From the NCBI RefSeq assembly GCF_041447285.1, contig NZ_JBGMEB010000008.1, positions 105,434-169,433 on the forward strand: a stretch of DNA of 64,000 nucleotides, written 5' to 3'. The position numbers were made by a program, and so were the translations under genes. The notes below the pieces were generated by a model. The model saw only the letters and a program-made list of their open reading frames with translations, was not told the DNA's origin and made no database searches. Source of the stretch: Methanomethylovorans sp041447285. Its GTDB lineage: Archaea > Halobacteriota > Methanosarcinia > Methanosarcinales > Methanosarcinaceae. Shown one piece after another: positions 7,982 through 17,061 of this stretch. Numbering within the stretch: the first letter of the stretch is position 1; every line of letters begins with the position of its first letter.

Positions 7982-9025
7982 ATGTTGGATTTCCTAACTC
8001 GCGACATTCTTGCAGTAATCTGGTTTTTCCTGTGGTGTGTAATATGGGGAGTCTACTTCATTGTAGACTCATTTTCCCTGGGTGCAGGTCTTTTAACGCC
8101 CTTTATTGCCAAAGATAAGGTGCAGAGGATACAGGTCCAGAGATCTGTGGGTCCTTTCTGGGGTGGGAATGAGGTCTGGCTCATCCTGGCTGCCGGAGGA
8201 ACTTTCGCTGCATTTCCGCTGGTATTCTCCAAGATGTTTACATTCCTGTACCTCCCGATGATGTTACTGCTCATCGGTCTGATAGCAAGGGGCATTTCAG
8301 TGGAATATCTTCACAAGGATGACAGTTCCAAGATACAGAATGTGCTCATGTGGGGATGGTTCGTTGGAAGCCTTCTGGTCTCTTTGGTTCTGGGGGTTGC
8401 ATTTGCAAACTTCTTCAAGGGTCTTGAAATAGCTGCCGGAGGAGTTTATGAAGGCACCCTTCTTGGACTGTTCGGTCCATATGCATTGATAGGCGGTGTC
8501 TTGTTCGTGCTTATCAGTGTTACTTCAGGTGCTCTGTGGATCAAGGTCAAGACAGAAGGTGCCCTGGCTACAAAAGCAGGAGACATTGCAAAGAAGACCA
8601 GTATTGTTGTGCTGGTGCTTTCTTTGGTCTACCTTGCATATTCCTTTGCAGGCATCGAAGGCTTTACAGCAAACTATTCGGCCACACCTGCTCTGTATGC
8701 ACTGCCAGCTCTCGCAGTTATAGCTGCAATACTTGCTGTGGTTTTTGCAAAGCAGGAAAAGGCATTCTTGGCTTTTTGCTGTAACCTTGGAACGATATTG
8801 TTCATTGTCGAGAGCGGACTTGCAAGCATATATCCATACATGCTGAAGTCATCTGTTGCTCTTGAATACGGAATAGATGTCTTTGAGGCTGCATCGAGCC
8901 AGATGACCTTGAGTATCATGCTTGGAGGAGCACTGGTGTTCGTACCCATAGTCATCATCTACCAGCTGTGGGTATATACCCTGTTCAAGGAAAAGATCAA
9001 AGAGACGGAACAGGTCGATTACTGA
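7982..9025 (+). CDS. cydB: Cytochrome bd oxidase subunit II
   Basis: 347 residues from ATG 7982 (GTG 7976 is an alternative two codons earlier; GGAG at 7968-7971 could serve either). It begins DILAVIWFFLWCVIWGVYFI, followed by DSFSLGAGLLTPF, the conserved N-terminal motif of CydB, and has eight or so membrane segments. It pairs with CydA to form the oxidase. No cydX-like small gene or cydCD exporter genes were seen nearby. cydA and cydB are translationally coupled. Confidence 0.94.
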   Translation: MLDFLTRDILAVIWFFLWCVIWGVYFIVDSFSLGAGLLTPFIAKDKVQRIQVQRSVGPFWGGNEVWLILAAGGTFAAFPLVFSKMFTFLYLPMMLLLIGLIARGISVEYLHKDDSSKIQNVLMWGWFVGSLLVSLVLGVAFANFFKGLEIAAGGVYEGTLLGLFGPYALIGGVLFVLISVTSGALWIKVKTEGALATKAGDIAKKTSIVVLVLSLVYLAYSFAGIEGFTANYSATPALYALPALAVIAAILAVVFAKQEKAFLAFCCNLGTILFIVESGLASIYPYMLKSSVALEYGIDVFEAASSQMTLSIMLGGALVFVPIVIIYQLWVYTLFKEKIKETEQVDY

Positions 9026-9093
9026 CCTGTTTTCCTTTCTGTTTTTTATTCGAACATAAATGTTTAATAGGTCTGAATAGAAGTATTTTCTTC

Positions 9094-10359
9094 ATGGGGC
9101 CTTTGCTGATCTTTTTACTTTCTCTGGTTGTTGTGCTTATACTGACGACCTATGTGCGCCTACATCCGTTCCTCAGTCTTGTGATAACCTCACTATTTGT
9201 AGGAATAATGGCTGGCAGACCTGAAGATGCACTAACTACCATATCTTCAGGCATGGGCAAGGTGTTCTCACAGTTTGCTATAATTATCACTGCCGGTAGC
9301 ATCATTGGGCTGGTTCTGGAAAGAACAGGACGTATGGATGTCATTGCCAATGATCTTATCCGGCTATCCAGAAAGCCTCTGCTGGCCTTAAATATTCTGG
9401 GTTTTCTGTTTGCTGTGCCTTTTATGTGTTCTATCCTTGCTTATGTAGTATTTTCTCCTCTGGCAAAAGATGTGAGCCGGAAATTAAATATTCCAACCGG
9501 AGTAGCTGCAACTTCACTTGTACTTGGAACACTGGCCTCCTTTGATATGGTATACCCTTCACCTGTCATACTCAGTGCTGCAAGTGAACTGAACGTTGAT
9601 GTTGCTAAAATATTCTTTATGGGATTAATGATATCCCTACCGATGACATTTGTAGGATACTTGTATGCATCCCGATCAGTAAAGATCAATGCATATCTCG
9701 ATCTCATAAAGGCAATTTCCTTTGAGGAAAAACAGGTCAGTAGAGCTTCAGCATACTTGCCTATCTGCCTACCCATTCTGCTGATACTTGCGGGTGTTTT
9801 TGCATCTAATCCCGTGATCAGGTTCATAGGAGAGCCTGATGTGGCATTACTAATTGGTGTGATGCTCTGCCTGGGGTGGTCACGATCATATGGTAAAGAA
9901 CTGCATGAATGGGTAGAGAAGGCCATCAGACGCAGTGGTATAGTGCTGTTGGACCTGTGTGGGGGTGGAGCACTCGGAGCCACATTCGCAATGACAGGAG
10001 CAGGTGAAGCATTGGGCAATTTATTCATAAATTTGGCTCTTCCTGCTTTGTTGATACCTTTCCTGGTAGCTGTGGCAGTGCAGACGGTGCAAGGTTCGCG
10101 TGTTGTCACGATGCTGGTAGTACCCTCCCTAATAATGCCCATCCTCCCCCAGCTTGGACTTCCAGCGGAGATAAGTCTATTATCAATGGCATGTGGTACT
10201 TTTCTCTTCTCTCACGTAAACGATCCATTCTTCTGGATTTTTAGAGATCTGTCAGAAATGGAAACCAAAGAAGCCCTTAGAGAATATACCTTCGGCGGCA
10301 TCCTGATGGGGTTTACAGGCTTGCTGCTCCTTGGGTGCGGATACATAATAGCATTTTAA
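9094..10359 (+). CDS. GntP-family permease
   Basis: 421 residues from ATG 9094; a longer frame running back into cydB is not credible because the membrane protein begins MGPLLIFLLSLVVV. About 12 hydrophobic segments, with GMGKVFSQFAIIITAGSIIG and the C-terminal HVNDPFFWIF region, match the gluconate/GntP transporters (usual length about 430-450). The transported compound is unknown; family members take up gluconate or other hydroxy-acids with protons, and some move unrelated small acids. It is 68 bp after cydB on the same strand but its own AT-rich leader suggests separate transcription. Confidence 0.85.
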   Translation: MGPLLIFLLSLVVVLILTTYVRLHPFLSLVITSLFVGIMAGRPEDALTTISSGMGKVFSQFAIIITAGSIIGLVLERTGRMDVIANDLIRLSRKPLLALNILGFLFAVPFMCSILAYVVFSPLAKDVSRKLNIPTGVAATSLVLGTLASFDMVYPSPVILSAASELNVDVAKIFFMGLMISLPMTFVGYLYASRSVKINAYLDLIKAISFEEKQVSRASAYLPICLPILLILAGVFASNPVIRFIGEPDVALLIGVMLCLGWSRSYGKELHEWVEKAIRRSGIVLLDLCGGGALGATFAMTGAGEALGNLFINLALPALLIPFLVAVAVQTVQGSRVVTMLVVPSLIMPILPQLGLPAEISLLSMACGTFLFSHVNDPFFWIFRDLSEMETKEALREYTFGGILMGFTGLLLLGCGYIIAF

Positions 10360-10377
10360 AAATACCAAGATAAACGG

Positions 10378-10420
10378 GCAAAAAAGAAAAAAGAAAAGAC
10401 CAGGATAATTATCCGGTCTT
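10378..10420 (-). terminator. Terminator of the fpo operon
   Basis: On the minus strand AAGACCGGATAA pairs with TTATCCTGGTCTT (one bulged base), overlapping the fpoO stop, and is followed by a run rich in T (complement of 10378-10395). Confidence 0.75.
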
Positions 10421-10781
10421 AGTGGTGGTCATGGTGTTCTTCTGCTTTCTGCTTTTGCCAGTTTTTATCTGCTTCCTGCACAGAAGCAAGACACTTTTTG
10501 CAGAGCATCACAGTATCCTCTTCTTCACCTTTTGAAAAAGAAGGCCTGGATATCTGTACAGGCTGCAATTGTGCAATAGCTCCACACAGGTCGCACTTTC
10601 CGGCAGTTCCGCATGAACTGGATGTTGCTGTCATGTCAGCGGTCTCTTTTGCCGCCTTAAGACATTGTTCACATAGTCCTTTCCAGATGCCCTCCGGATA
10701 TGAATGCTCAAAGCGAGGAGCAAAAGCCCTTACAGGAACAACAGTGGGTATTGAAACGCCACATAGATCGCAATCTGCCAT
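10419..10781 (-). CDS. fpoO: F420H2 dehydrogenase subunit FpoO (four CxxC motifs)
   Basis: 120 residues with the strong site AAGGAGG before the ATG. Position at the end of fpoABCDHIJKLMN identifies it as FpoO, the small accessory subunit known only from methanogen Fpo operons and suggested to carry an iron-sulfur centre. Four CxxC pairs occur: CDLC (residues 4-7), CEQC, CDLC and CKKC. The two halves repeat the same plan (CDLCG, then a proline-aromatic stretch, then CxxCL), so it looks like an internal duplication of a zinc-ribbon or iron-binding module. The tail EEHHDHH is histidine-rich. Metal type cannot be told from sequence. Confidence 0.88.
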   Translation of the reverse strand: MADCDLCGVSIPTVVPVRAFAPRFEHSYPEGIWKGLCEQCLKAAKETADMTATSSSCGTAGKCDLCGAIAQLQPVQISRPSFSKGEEEDTVMLCKKCLASVQEADKNWQKQKAEEHHDHH

Positions 10782-10794
10782 TTTCTTTACCTCC

Positions 10795-12237
10795 TTAGAT
10801 TAACACCTTTGCGGCTTCCATTGCCCAGTAGATGAATGGTTCTGACCAGAAACCAATTGCCAATACAAATATTGCTGCAATAACCATTGCAAATGTGTAT
10901 GACTTTGGCTCTGCGATCTTTACTCCATCAGAAGGCAGGAAATACATGTATTTCACAACTCTGGCATAATAGAACAGTGAGATTGCACTGTTGAGGATCG
11001 CGATAACTGCCAACCACACAAGTCCGGCTTCTATGGTTGATGCGAACAGCACGAACTTACTCATATAACCGGCTGTAAGGGGTATACCTGCAAGAGCAAA
11101 GAGGAAAATGGTCATACAGAGAGCAGTGACCGGCATACGTTTGCCAAGGCCCCGGAAGTTATCGATGTGGTCAGGCACTTCTGCATCCTTTTTCTCGGAA
11201 AGTACCATGTATGTGACCGCTGCAGTTGCAATAAATGCACCTGCTTTCATGAAACCATGAGACAGAGCATATAATATTGCGCCTGCAAGAGCTGTCTTGG
11301 TCATAACTACAAAGGCCATGGTAATATAGCCTGCCTGGGCAACGGATGAGTATGCAAGCATTCTCTTGACACTGGTCTGTGAGAGTGCCACGACATTACC
11401 CAATGTCATCGTAATGACTGCAAGTATGGCAAATGCAGTAGTCCACTCGGCCTGCAAAGCAACCAGAGCTATCATGAAGACCTTGAAAGCTGCTACAAAG
11501 CCCATTTTCTTGGAGCCTGCTGCAAGCAGTGAGGACACGACCGAAGGAGAACCCTGGTAAGTGTCTGGTGCCCACATATGGAATGGTACGAGAGCGATCT
11601 TAAATCCAAGGCCTGCTATCATCAAAACTACAGCCAGTAAACCCATTGGGCTTCCGAGTAGTAAACTTATGTTTTCTGCAATACCCGGGATGCTGGTAGT
11701 ACCTGTCGCACCATATATGAATGATATACCAAAGAGCATCAAAGCTGCAGATAATGATCCTATCATGAAGTACTTCATTGAAGCTTCCAATGAAACTGGA
11801 TTCTTCTTCTCGAAACCTGCCAAAGCATATGTTGCAAGACTTGCCAGCTCAAAAGCAACGAACAAAACCATAAGGTCATTGGCCGATGCTACGAACATCA
11901 TACCTGCTGTTGCAAAGATCATCAGGGAGTAGAACTCCTCTGTGTGTGTATTGCCTTCAGTGTACTTTATAGATGCAATAGATACCAGTAAAGCAACTGA
12001 AAGGAACACTATCTTGAAGAACTGGGATAATGCATCAAAGGAAAGAGTATCATTGAAAAGCATGCCTTCTGTCCCGAGACTTGTCACTACAAGCACAAGG
12101 GATGCAAGTATTCCCAGAGACGCAAGGTAACCCAGTATCTTTTTTGTTTTCACACTAAGGAATAATCCGATGAGCAGGACTGCAAGTCCCGTTCCCACCA
12201 GAGTAAGTTCAGGTGTGAGTAAGGTCATATCTGCCAT
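10795..12237 (-). CDS. fpoN: F420H2 dehydrogenase subunit FpoN
   Basis: 480 residues, about 14 membrane segments, homologous to NuoN of complex I and the Mrp antiporters. The core carries the channel lysine and discontinuous helix regions (GLGFKIALVPFHMWAPDTYQ; then SSVAQAGYITMAF). It is one of three antiporter-like proton-pumping subunits (L, M, N). The gene lies 3 bp after fpoM, and fpoO follows 13 bp later. Confidence 0.96.
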   Translation of the reverse strand: MADMTLLTPELTLVGTGLAVLLIGLFLSVKTKKILGYLASLGILASLVLVVTSLGTEGMLFNDTLSFDALSQFFKIVFLSVALLVSIASIKYTEGNTHTEEFYSLMIFATAGMMFVASANDLMVLFVAFELASLATYALAGFEKKNPVSLEASMKYFMIGSLSAALMLFGISFIYGATGTTSIPGIAENISLLLGSPMGLLAVVLMIAGLGFKIALVPFHMWAPDTYQGSPSVVSSLLAAGSKKMGFVAAFKVFMIALVALQAEWTTAFAILAVITMTLGNVVALSQTSVKRMLAYSSVAQAGYITMAFVVMTKTALAGAILYALSHGFMKAGAFIATAAVTYMVLSEKKDAEVPDHIDNFRGLGKRMPVTALCMTIFLFALAGIPLTAGYMSKFVLFASTIEAGLVWLAVIAILNSAISLFYYARVVKYMYFLPSDGVKIAEPKSYTFAMVIAAIFVLAIGFWSEPFIYWAMEAAKVLI

Positions 12238-12240
12238 TTA

Positions 12241-13731
12241 TCACACCCCCGCAACAGCCATGAGGCTGACCAGTTTTTCTGAGTTAGCTATCATCATATC
12301 CAGCACCGGACTGGGATTCAGTCCAAAGTAAATTATGAGTATTGCGAGGACAGCCATTGAGAATGTCTTGGATGCAGAAATATCTTTCAAAGCACCGAAC
12401 TTCTCATTGTATACACCGAACATCGCCCTCTGCATTGCCCACAGATGATATGCTGCCGTGATGATTATTGCCAGTATGGCTATAACCACATAAGTGGGCT
12501 GGTTGATGTAGGTGAATGTCAGCACCAGGAACTCAGCTATGAATCCTGTTAGTCCTGGGAGACCCAGTGAGGCCATGAAAGCCACCATCATGATAACAGT
12601 AAGCTTTGGCATCTTTCTGGCAAGTCCTCCAAGTTCATTGATGATCCTTGTGCCTGTGGCATTGTTGATAACTCCGCATGCCATGAACATAATGCTCATG
12701 ATAAGTCCATGTGAGAACTGCTGGAACATAGCTCCGGATACGGAAAGGGATACAAGGCCTGCAGCTCCCAATGTCACATAACCCATGTGGCTCACACTAG
12801 AGTATGCTACCATACGCTTCAGATCCTTCTGGGCCAGTGCAAGGAAAGCACCGTACAGAACGCTTACTGAACCCAGCAGTGCCATGATAGTGATCATAAG
12901 ATTCATAGATGGCGTGAAGGGCAGTAAGGGTAGCGTAACTCTGAACAATCCATAACCACCGATCTTAAGCAGAACAAAGAGCACACTGCCTGCAGTTGGT
13001 GCTTCAACGTATGCATCCGGTAGCCAGGAATGGAATGGGAATGAGGGGATCTTGACAAGGAACCCGAACAACAGCGCCGCGAATATGAGATCACGGGAGA
13101 GACTATCACCTATGAACTGGAACTGCGAGAGCAGATGCTCGATGCCCATGTTGGGAGTACCAGTCTGTTTCCATGCTGCGAAGTAGAGAGCAAAAATGCC
13201 CAGCAACATTACAAGTGAACCTACGTGCGTGTAAATGAAGAACTTGATGGATGCCTTGTGCTTTTCAGGCCCTCCCCACATACTTACCATGAAGAAGAGT
13301 GGCACAAGAGTAAGTTCCCAGAACACGTAGAACAGGAAGAAATCAAGTGCTAAGAAAACACCTATGACGGCTCCCTGGGTTGCAAGGATCAGCGCATAGA
13401 ATTTGTTGGCCTGTTGCTTGTTATCATTCCATGTGAAGAGTATCAGGAATGGGATCACTATGGCGTTCAGCAGGACCAGTGGCATGGATATGCCATCTAT
13501 ACCCAGCTGATAATGTATTCCCAGGCTTGGGACCCAATTGGCTAATTCCTGGAACTGCATCTCAGTTGCAGTACTATCAAAGTTGAAGTACATGAACAGG
13601 GTCAGCACCAGTACCAGCACGGAAGATAACAGGGCAGAAGCCCTTGCTTGTTCTCTTGTCTTTGTGAATATAGTGAGTACTGCGAATAAAAGCGGGATCA
13701 GTACTATTGAAGATAGAATGGGTATTGCCAT
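12241..13731 (-). CDS. fpoM: F420H2 dehydrogenase subunit FpoM
   Basis: 496 residues, NuoM-like antiporter subunit with the conserved KIPSFPFHSWLPDAYVEAPT loop (preceding TM7-8 channel) and KRMVAYSSVSHMGYV. It forms part of the proton-translocating membrane arm. The ATG overlaps the end of fpoL (CTAAATG) with GGAGGT just upstream, showing translational coupling. Confidence 0.96.
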   Translation of the reverse strand: MAIPILSSIVLIPLLFAVLTIFTKTREQARASALLSSVLVLVLTLFMYFNFDSTATEMQFQELANWVPSLGIHYQLGIDGISMPLVLLNAIVIPFLILFTWNDNKQQANKFYALILATQGAVIGVFLALDFFLFYVFWELTLVPLFFMVSMWGGPEKHKASIKFFIYTHVGSLVMLLGIFALYFAAWKQTGTPNMGIEHLLSQFQFIGDSLSRDLIFAALLFGFLVKIPSFPFHSWLPDAYVEAPTAGSVLFVLLKIGGYGLFRVTLPLLPFTPSMNLMITIMALLGSVSVLYGAFLALAQKDLKRMVAYSSVSHMGYVTLGAAGLVSLSVSGAMFQQFSHGLIMSIMFMACGVINNATGTRIINELGGLARKMPKLTVIMMVAFMASLGLPGLTGFIAEFLVLTFTYINQPTYVVIAILAIIITAAYHLWAMQRAMFGVYNEKFGALKDISASKTFSMAVLAILIIYFGLNPSPVLDMMIANSEKLVSLMAVAGV

Positions 13732-15747
13732 TTAGAATACCTCCAGGATCAGCTTGACAAGAATGATCAGCAAACTGACACCAGTTACTACCGAAGTGGC
13801 ATAGTTCTGTACCACGCCGGTCTGAAGTTGTCTTAGTCCATCTGAGGCATCAGTGAATATATTGCCGATCAAATTGATCAACCAATCAAAGCCTCTGTCG
13901 ACAGCTCTTCCAGCGAGTGCAAGACCTTCATATACAACCTTTACTGCCAGGAACTGCGTATAGATCGCATTCTGGTAGTACCTGTTGTAAAGCAGTTTGT
14001 ATATGGGATTCTTTCTGGAAACAATTCTTGACATGTCGATCACACGCATGCCATAGATAAGGTATGATATCAGCAGACCTGCAATAGCCACGATCACAGG
14101 CATCCATAGTATCAACAATGGTTCACCTTCGCCACCGTGTGCAGCCAAGTGATATTTTCCGATCTCTGCAAGAGCATGGATATCAAGATTGACGAAACTG
14201 TTACTGAAAGTTTCTTCCAGGAATGTTCCGAAGCCTGTCTTTGTTATCGCACCAAATATGAGTGCCAGAATACCCAATATCATTAGAGGGATGGTCATCA
14301 CAGATGGAGATTCGTGCCCTCCATAGTCGGTCCTTGGCTTACCTGTGAAGGTCATGAAGATCAATCTAAATATATAGATGGATGTTAGCAAGGCAGCTAC
14401 TATTGCAAAAGCATATGGAATCCAGTTCTGTGTAGACTCGCCGAAAAGATAGGCAGCTTCAATTATTGGGTCCTTACTGAAGAAACCGCTGGTACCTATG
14501 GGAGTTCCAGGTATACCGAAACCTGCCAGAGCAAGGGAAGCGATGAGCATTGTTGCAAACGTTATAGGCATAACCTTTCTTACACCGCCCATCTGCCTGA
14601 TATCCTGGGTTCCGACTGCATGGATCACACTTCCGGCACACAGGAAGAGGAGTGCCTTGAAGAATGCGTGGTTAATGAGGTGGAATAATGAGTCACCTAC
14701 TGCTGTTACTCCGATGACTGCACCCATTCCAAGTCCCAGCATCATGTATCCAAGCTGACTGATAGTGGAAAATGCCAGAACACGTTTTATATCGTTCATT
14801 ACAAGTCCCATGGTTGCAGCGAAGAGTGCTGTAAAGGCTCCAAGGTATGCAACTATGATCAAAGAGTAAGGAGCTGCGATGAACATGGGGAATGTCCTTG
14901 CTACCAGGTATACACCGGCTGTAACCATCGTTGCTGCATGTATGAGTGCAGAAACGGTAGTTGGACCTTCCATTGCATCAGGAAGCCACACATGCAGAGG
15001 GAACTGACCGGATTTACCAACTGCACCACCAAAGAAGAGCAGTGTGATAATAGTCAGATGGCTGACCTCATATCCGAATATCTGTGTATTGAGAGCAGCA
15101 ATTTGTGGTATGTAGCTGAAGATCTCGTCAAACCTGAGGACATATACGCCTTCAGGGATGGCGCCGTTGAATATTCTGAATATATCTGAGAAGAGCAGGA
15201 TGATACCTGCAAGGAACATCACGTCACCAACACGAGTAGTCAGGAAAGCCTTCTTTGCTGCGGAAGCTGCAGATGGTTTCTGGAACCAGAAGCCAATGAG
15301 CAGGTAAGAACACAGTCCCACAAGTTCCCAGCAAATGAAGAACTGAAGAATGTTATCAGATAAGATCACACCGAGCATTGCAGCTGTAAAGAGTGCGGTT
15401 TCTGCGAAGTATCTGGGCTGTCCTTTATCATGGGACATGTAGCCAACAGCGTATATGTGGATAAGAAGGCTCACGAATGTTACCATTGACAGCATAACTG
15501 CAGCCAGAGGGTCTATGAGAATACCTACATTCAGTATTGCAAACCAGCTGTAGGACTGGGAAATGACTTCCTCAGGGTTCTGCAACAGGTTCAGCGTGAT
15601 CATCAATGAGATGACGAAAGAGGTAAAGATAGCAATTATGGGGATGATGGCTCCGCCATTTGGTAACTTCTTACCCAGGAAGAACGTCAGCACAAAAGCA
15701 AGTGCAGGCAGTACAGGTATTAAAAATGCCATGTTTTCTATTGCCAT
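13732..15747 (-). CDS. fpoL: F420H2 dehydrogenase subunit FpoL
   Basis: 671 residues from ATG 15747, chosen over an in-frame GTG at 15756 because GAGGTG lies 7 nt before the ATG. NuoL-like: antiporter core with GKSGQFPLHVWLPDAMEGPT and a long C-terminal extension containing the lateral amphipathic helix that runs along the membrane arm in complex I. It begins two bases after the fpoK stop. Confidence 0.96.
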   Translation of the reverse strand: MAIENMAFLIPVLPALAFVLTFFLGKKLPNGGAIIPIIAIFTSFVISLMITLNLLQNPEEVISQSYSWFAILNVGILIDPLAAVMLSMVTFVSLLIHIYAVGYMSHDKGQPRYFAETALFTAAMLGVILSDNILQFFICWELVGLCSYLLIGFWFQKPSAASAAKKAFLTTRVGDVMFLAGIILLFSDIFRIFNGAIPEGVYVLRFDEIFSYIPQIAALNTQIFGYEVSHLTIITLLFFGGAVGKSGQFPLHVWLPDAMEGPTTVSALIHAATMVTAGVYLVARTFPMFIAAPYSLIIVAYLGAFTALFAATMGLVMNDIKRVLAFSTISQLGYMMLGLGMGAVIGVTAVGDSLFHLINHAFFKALLFLCAGSVIHAVGTQDIRQMGGVRKVMPITFATMLIASLALAGFGIPGTPIGTSGFFSKDPIIEAAYLFGESTQNWIPYAFAIVAALLTSIYIFRLIFMTFTGKPRTDYGGHESPSVMTIPLMILGILALIFGAITKTGFGTFLEETFSNSFVNLDIHALAEIGKYHLAAHGGEGEPLLILWMPVIVAIAGLLISYLIYGMRVIDMSRIVSRKNPIYKLLYNRYYQNAIYTQFLAVKVVYEGLALAGRAVDRGFDWLINLIGNIFTDASDGLRQLQTGVVQNYATSVVTGVSLLIILVKLILEVF

Positions 15748-15749
15748 TT

Positions 15750-16052
15750 TTACCACCTCAATATGTTGAGTTTGTCAAGGTTGATCATGTCCCTGACCCT
15801 GTAGATGGACATCAGGATAGCAAAACCAATGGCTGCCTCAGCTGCTGCAAGAGCAATGGAATACAAAGCAAATACTTGCCCTGTAAGGTCCCCGTTATAG
15901 CTTGAGAAAGCCACAAGGTTGATATTTGCAGCGTTAAGCATAAGTTCCACGCACATGAGCATTCTGATTCCGCTTTTCTGGGTCATGAATCCAAAAAGGC
16001 CTATTGAGAATATGATGGCTGAGAGTGCAAGGTAATAGAATAATGGTATCAT
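15750..16052 (-). CDS. fpoK: F420H2 dehydrogenase subunit FpoK
   Basis: 100 residues, three membrane segments, NuoK-like, with the membrane glutamate in MLMCVELMLNAANINLVAFS and a second in ALAAAEAAIGFAI; these carboxylates belong to the proton path of complex I. The start overlaps the end of fpoJ2 by 4 bp. Confidence 0.95.
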   Translation of the reverse strand: MIPLFYYLALSAIIFSIGLFGFMTQKSGIRMLMCVELMLNAANINLVAFSSYNGDLTGQVFALYSIALAAAEAAIGFAILMSIYRVRDMINLDKLNILRW

Positions 16053-16351
16053 TCAGTACCATCTCCTTTTGCCATATAGATAGCCCCCATAAGAGATGCC
16101 AGCAAAACAATAGACAGTATTTCAAAAGGCACTACGAAATCCGTGAAGATCAGTTTGCCTATTCCCTGAATATTACTTTGGTCCATCATGTTCTGTGGGA
16201 TCTGTTCCACAGTGGTCCATTGGGTAAAACCTGTGGATATTATTACTATTGCAAGGAACAGGAAGGCAATTATCATGCCTGCTATACGTGGCCTGAAGAA
16301 ATCATATACAGAAGTCAAGATCTGCATTATGGTAAAATTCTTATTCAGCAT
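16049..16351 (-). CDS. fpoJ2: F420H2 dehydrogenase subunit FpoJ, C-terminal half (second J gene)
   Basis: 100 residues from ATG 16351 (GGAAGTG 6 nt before it; a GTG at 16360 is a longer option). Two membrane helices; FTDFVVPFEILSIVLLASLMGAI matches the C-terminal part of NuoJ. NuoJ is a single protein in bacteria, while here the J function is split over two overlapping genes, as in other Methanosarcina-type fpo operons. Confidence 0.9.
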   Translation of the reverse strand: MLNKNFTIMQILTSVYDFFRPRIAGMIIAFLFLAIVIISTGFTQWTTVEQIPQNMMDQSNIQGIGKLIFTDFVVPFEILSIVLLASLMGAIYMAKGDGTE

Positions 16352-16628
16352 CTTTATCACTTCCGAAATCCTTCTTCGTGAGCATGACCGCGAACATTAT
16401 CAATACGCCGATAGCTCCAACGTACACCAGTACCTGAATTACTCCAAGGAACTGGGCATTCAACATAATATACAAACCTGCCACAACGAACATTACCACT
16501 ATTAATGATAATGCAGATCTGACGATATCCTTCGCTGTTACTACGAACAAAGCGCAGGATATGGAAAGTAGAGCCATAACAGCAAAGACCAGTATTTCCA
16601 GAACATCTGCAATTATTGAGGTGTCCAT
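16341..16628 (-). CDS. fpoJ1: F420H2 dehydrogenase subunit FpoJ, N-terminal half (first J gene)
   Basis: 95 residues, GGAGGT before the ATG. Three membrane helices with FLGVIQVLVYVGAIGVLIMFAV, the conserved NuoJ TM3 pi-bulge region (GAIGVLxxF). The reading frame closes at 16341 in overlap with fpoJ2. Together J1 and J2 make a full-length NuoJ equivalent. Confidence 0.93.
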   Translation of the reverse strand: MDTSIIADVLEILVFAVMALLSISCALFVVTAKDIVRSALSLIVVMFVVAGLYIMLNAQFLGVIQVLVYVGAIGVLIMFAVMLTKKDFGSDKDAE

Positions 16629-17056
16629 CTGCTTACCTCCTTACCAGCTTCTTTTTCAGCATTTATTTCAACCTCTCTTGCCAGCATGTCCGGCGTGAAG
16701 AGTAGGTCATTGTGTTCCCATCTAATGACACCTGTCAGGTACACTTTAGAACTTGAGAGAGCTCCCTTAGGACACTGGTCTATGCACAGCCCACAGAAAA
16801 GGCAGTGACCCACGTCAATTGAGGGGAACCATCTTTTCTTGTCGCTCTTTGGACCGGTCCGGGCCTTAACTATCTTTATTGCATTGTTGGGACAGGTATT
16901 GGCACATATCCCACAACCTATGCACTTGCTTTTATCCAGTTTCTGTAACCCTCTGAACCTATCCGATAGTTTGGTGGGTTCTTCCGGACACATTCTGGTT
17001 ACAGGAGGTGCGAAATAGATGTGCTTTAATGCCTTTTTGATATTTTTTAGAACCAT
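16613..17056 (-). CDS. fpoI: F420H2 dehydrogenase subunit FpoI (two 4Fe-4S ferredoxin-like)
   Basis: 147 residues from ATG 17056; an upstream frame to 17095 overlaps fpoH and lacks support. Two classical cluster motifs CIGCGICANTCPNNA and CLFCGLCIDQCPKGA mark the NuoI homologue, which passes electrons toward the N2-type cluster of FpoB. It follows fpoH by 5 bp and overlaps fpoJ1. Confidence 0.95.
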   Translation of the reverse strand: MVLKNIKKALKHIYFAPPVTRMCPEEPTKLSDRFRGLQKLDKSKCIGCGICANTCPNNAIKIVKARTGPKSDKKRWFPSIDVGHCLFCGLCIDQCPKGALSSSKVYLTGVIRWEHNDLLFTPDMLAREVEINAEKEAGKEVSRWTPQ

Positions 17057-17061
17057 ATTTA

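Noticed and set aside
9441..10142. 233-codon minus-strand frame inside the GntP-type permease
   Set aside because: Antisense shadow of a convincing membrane protein.
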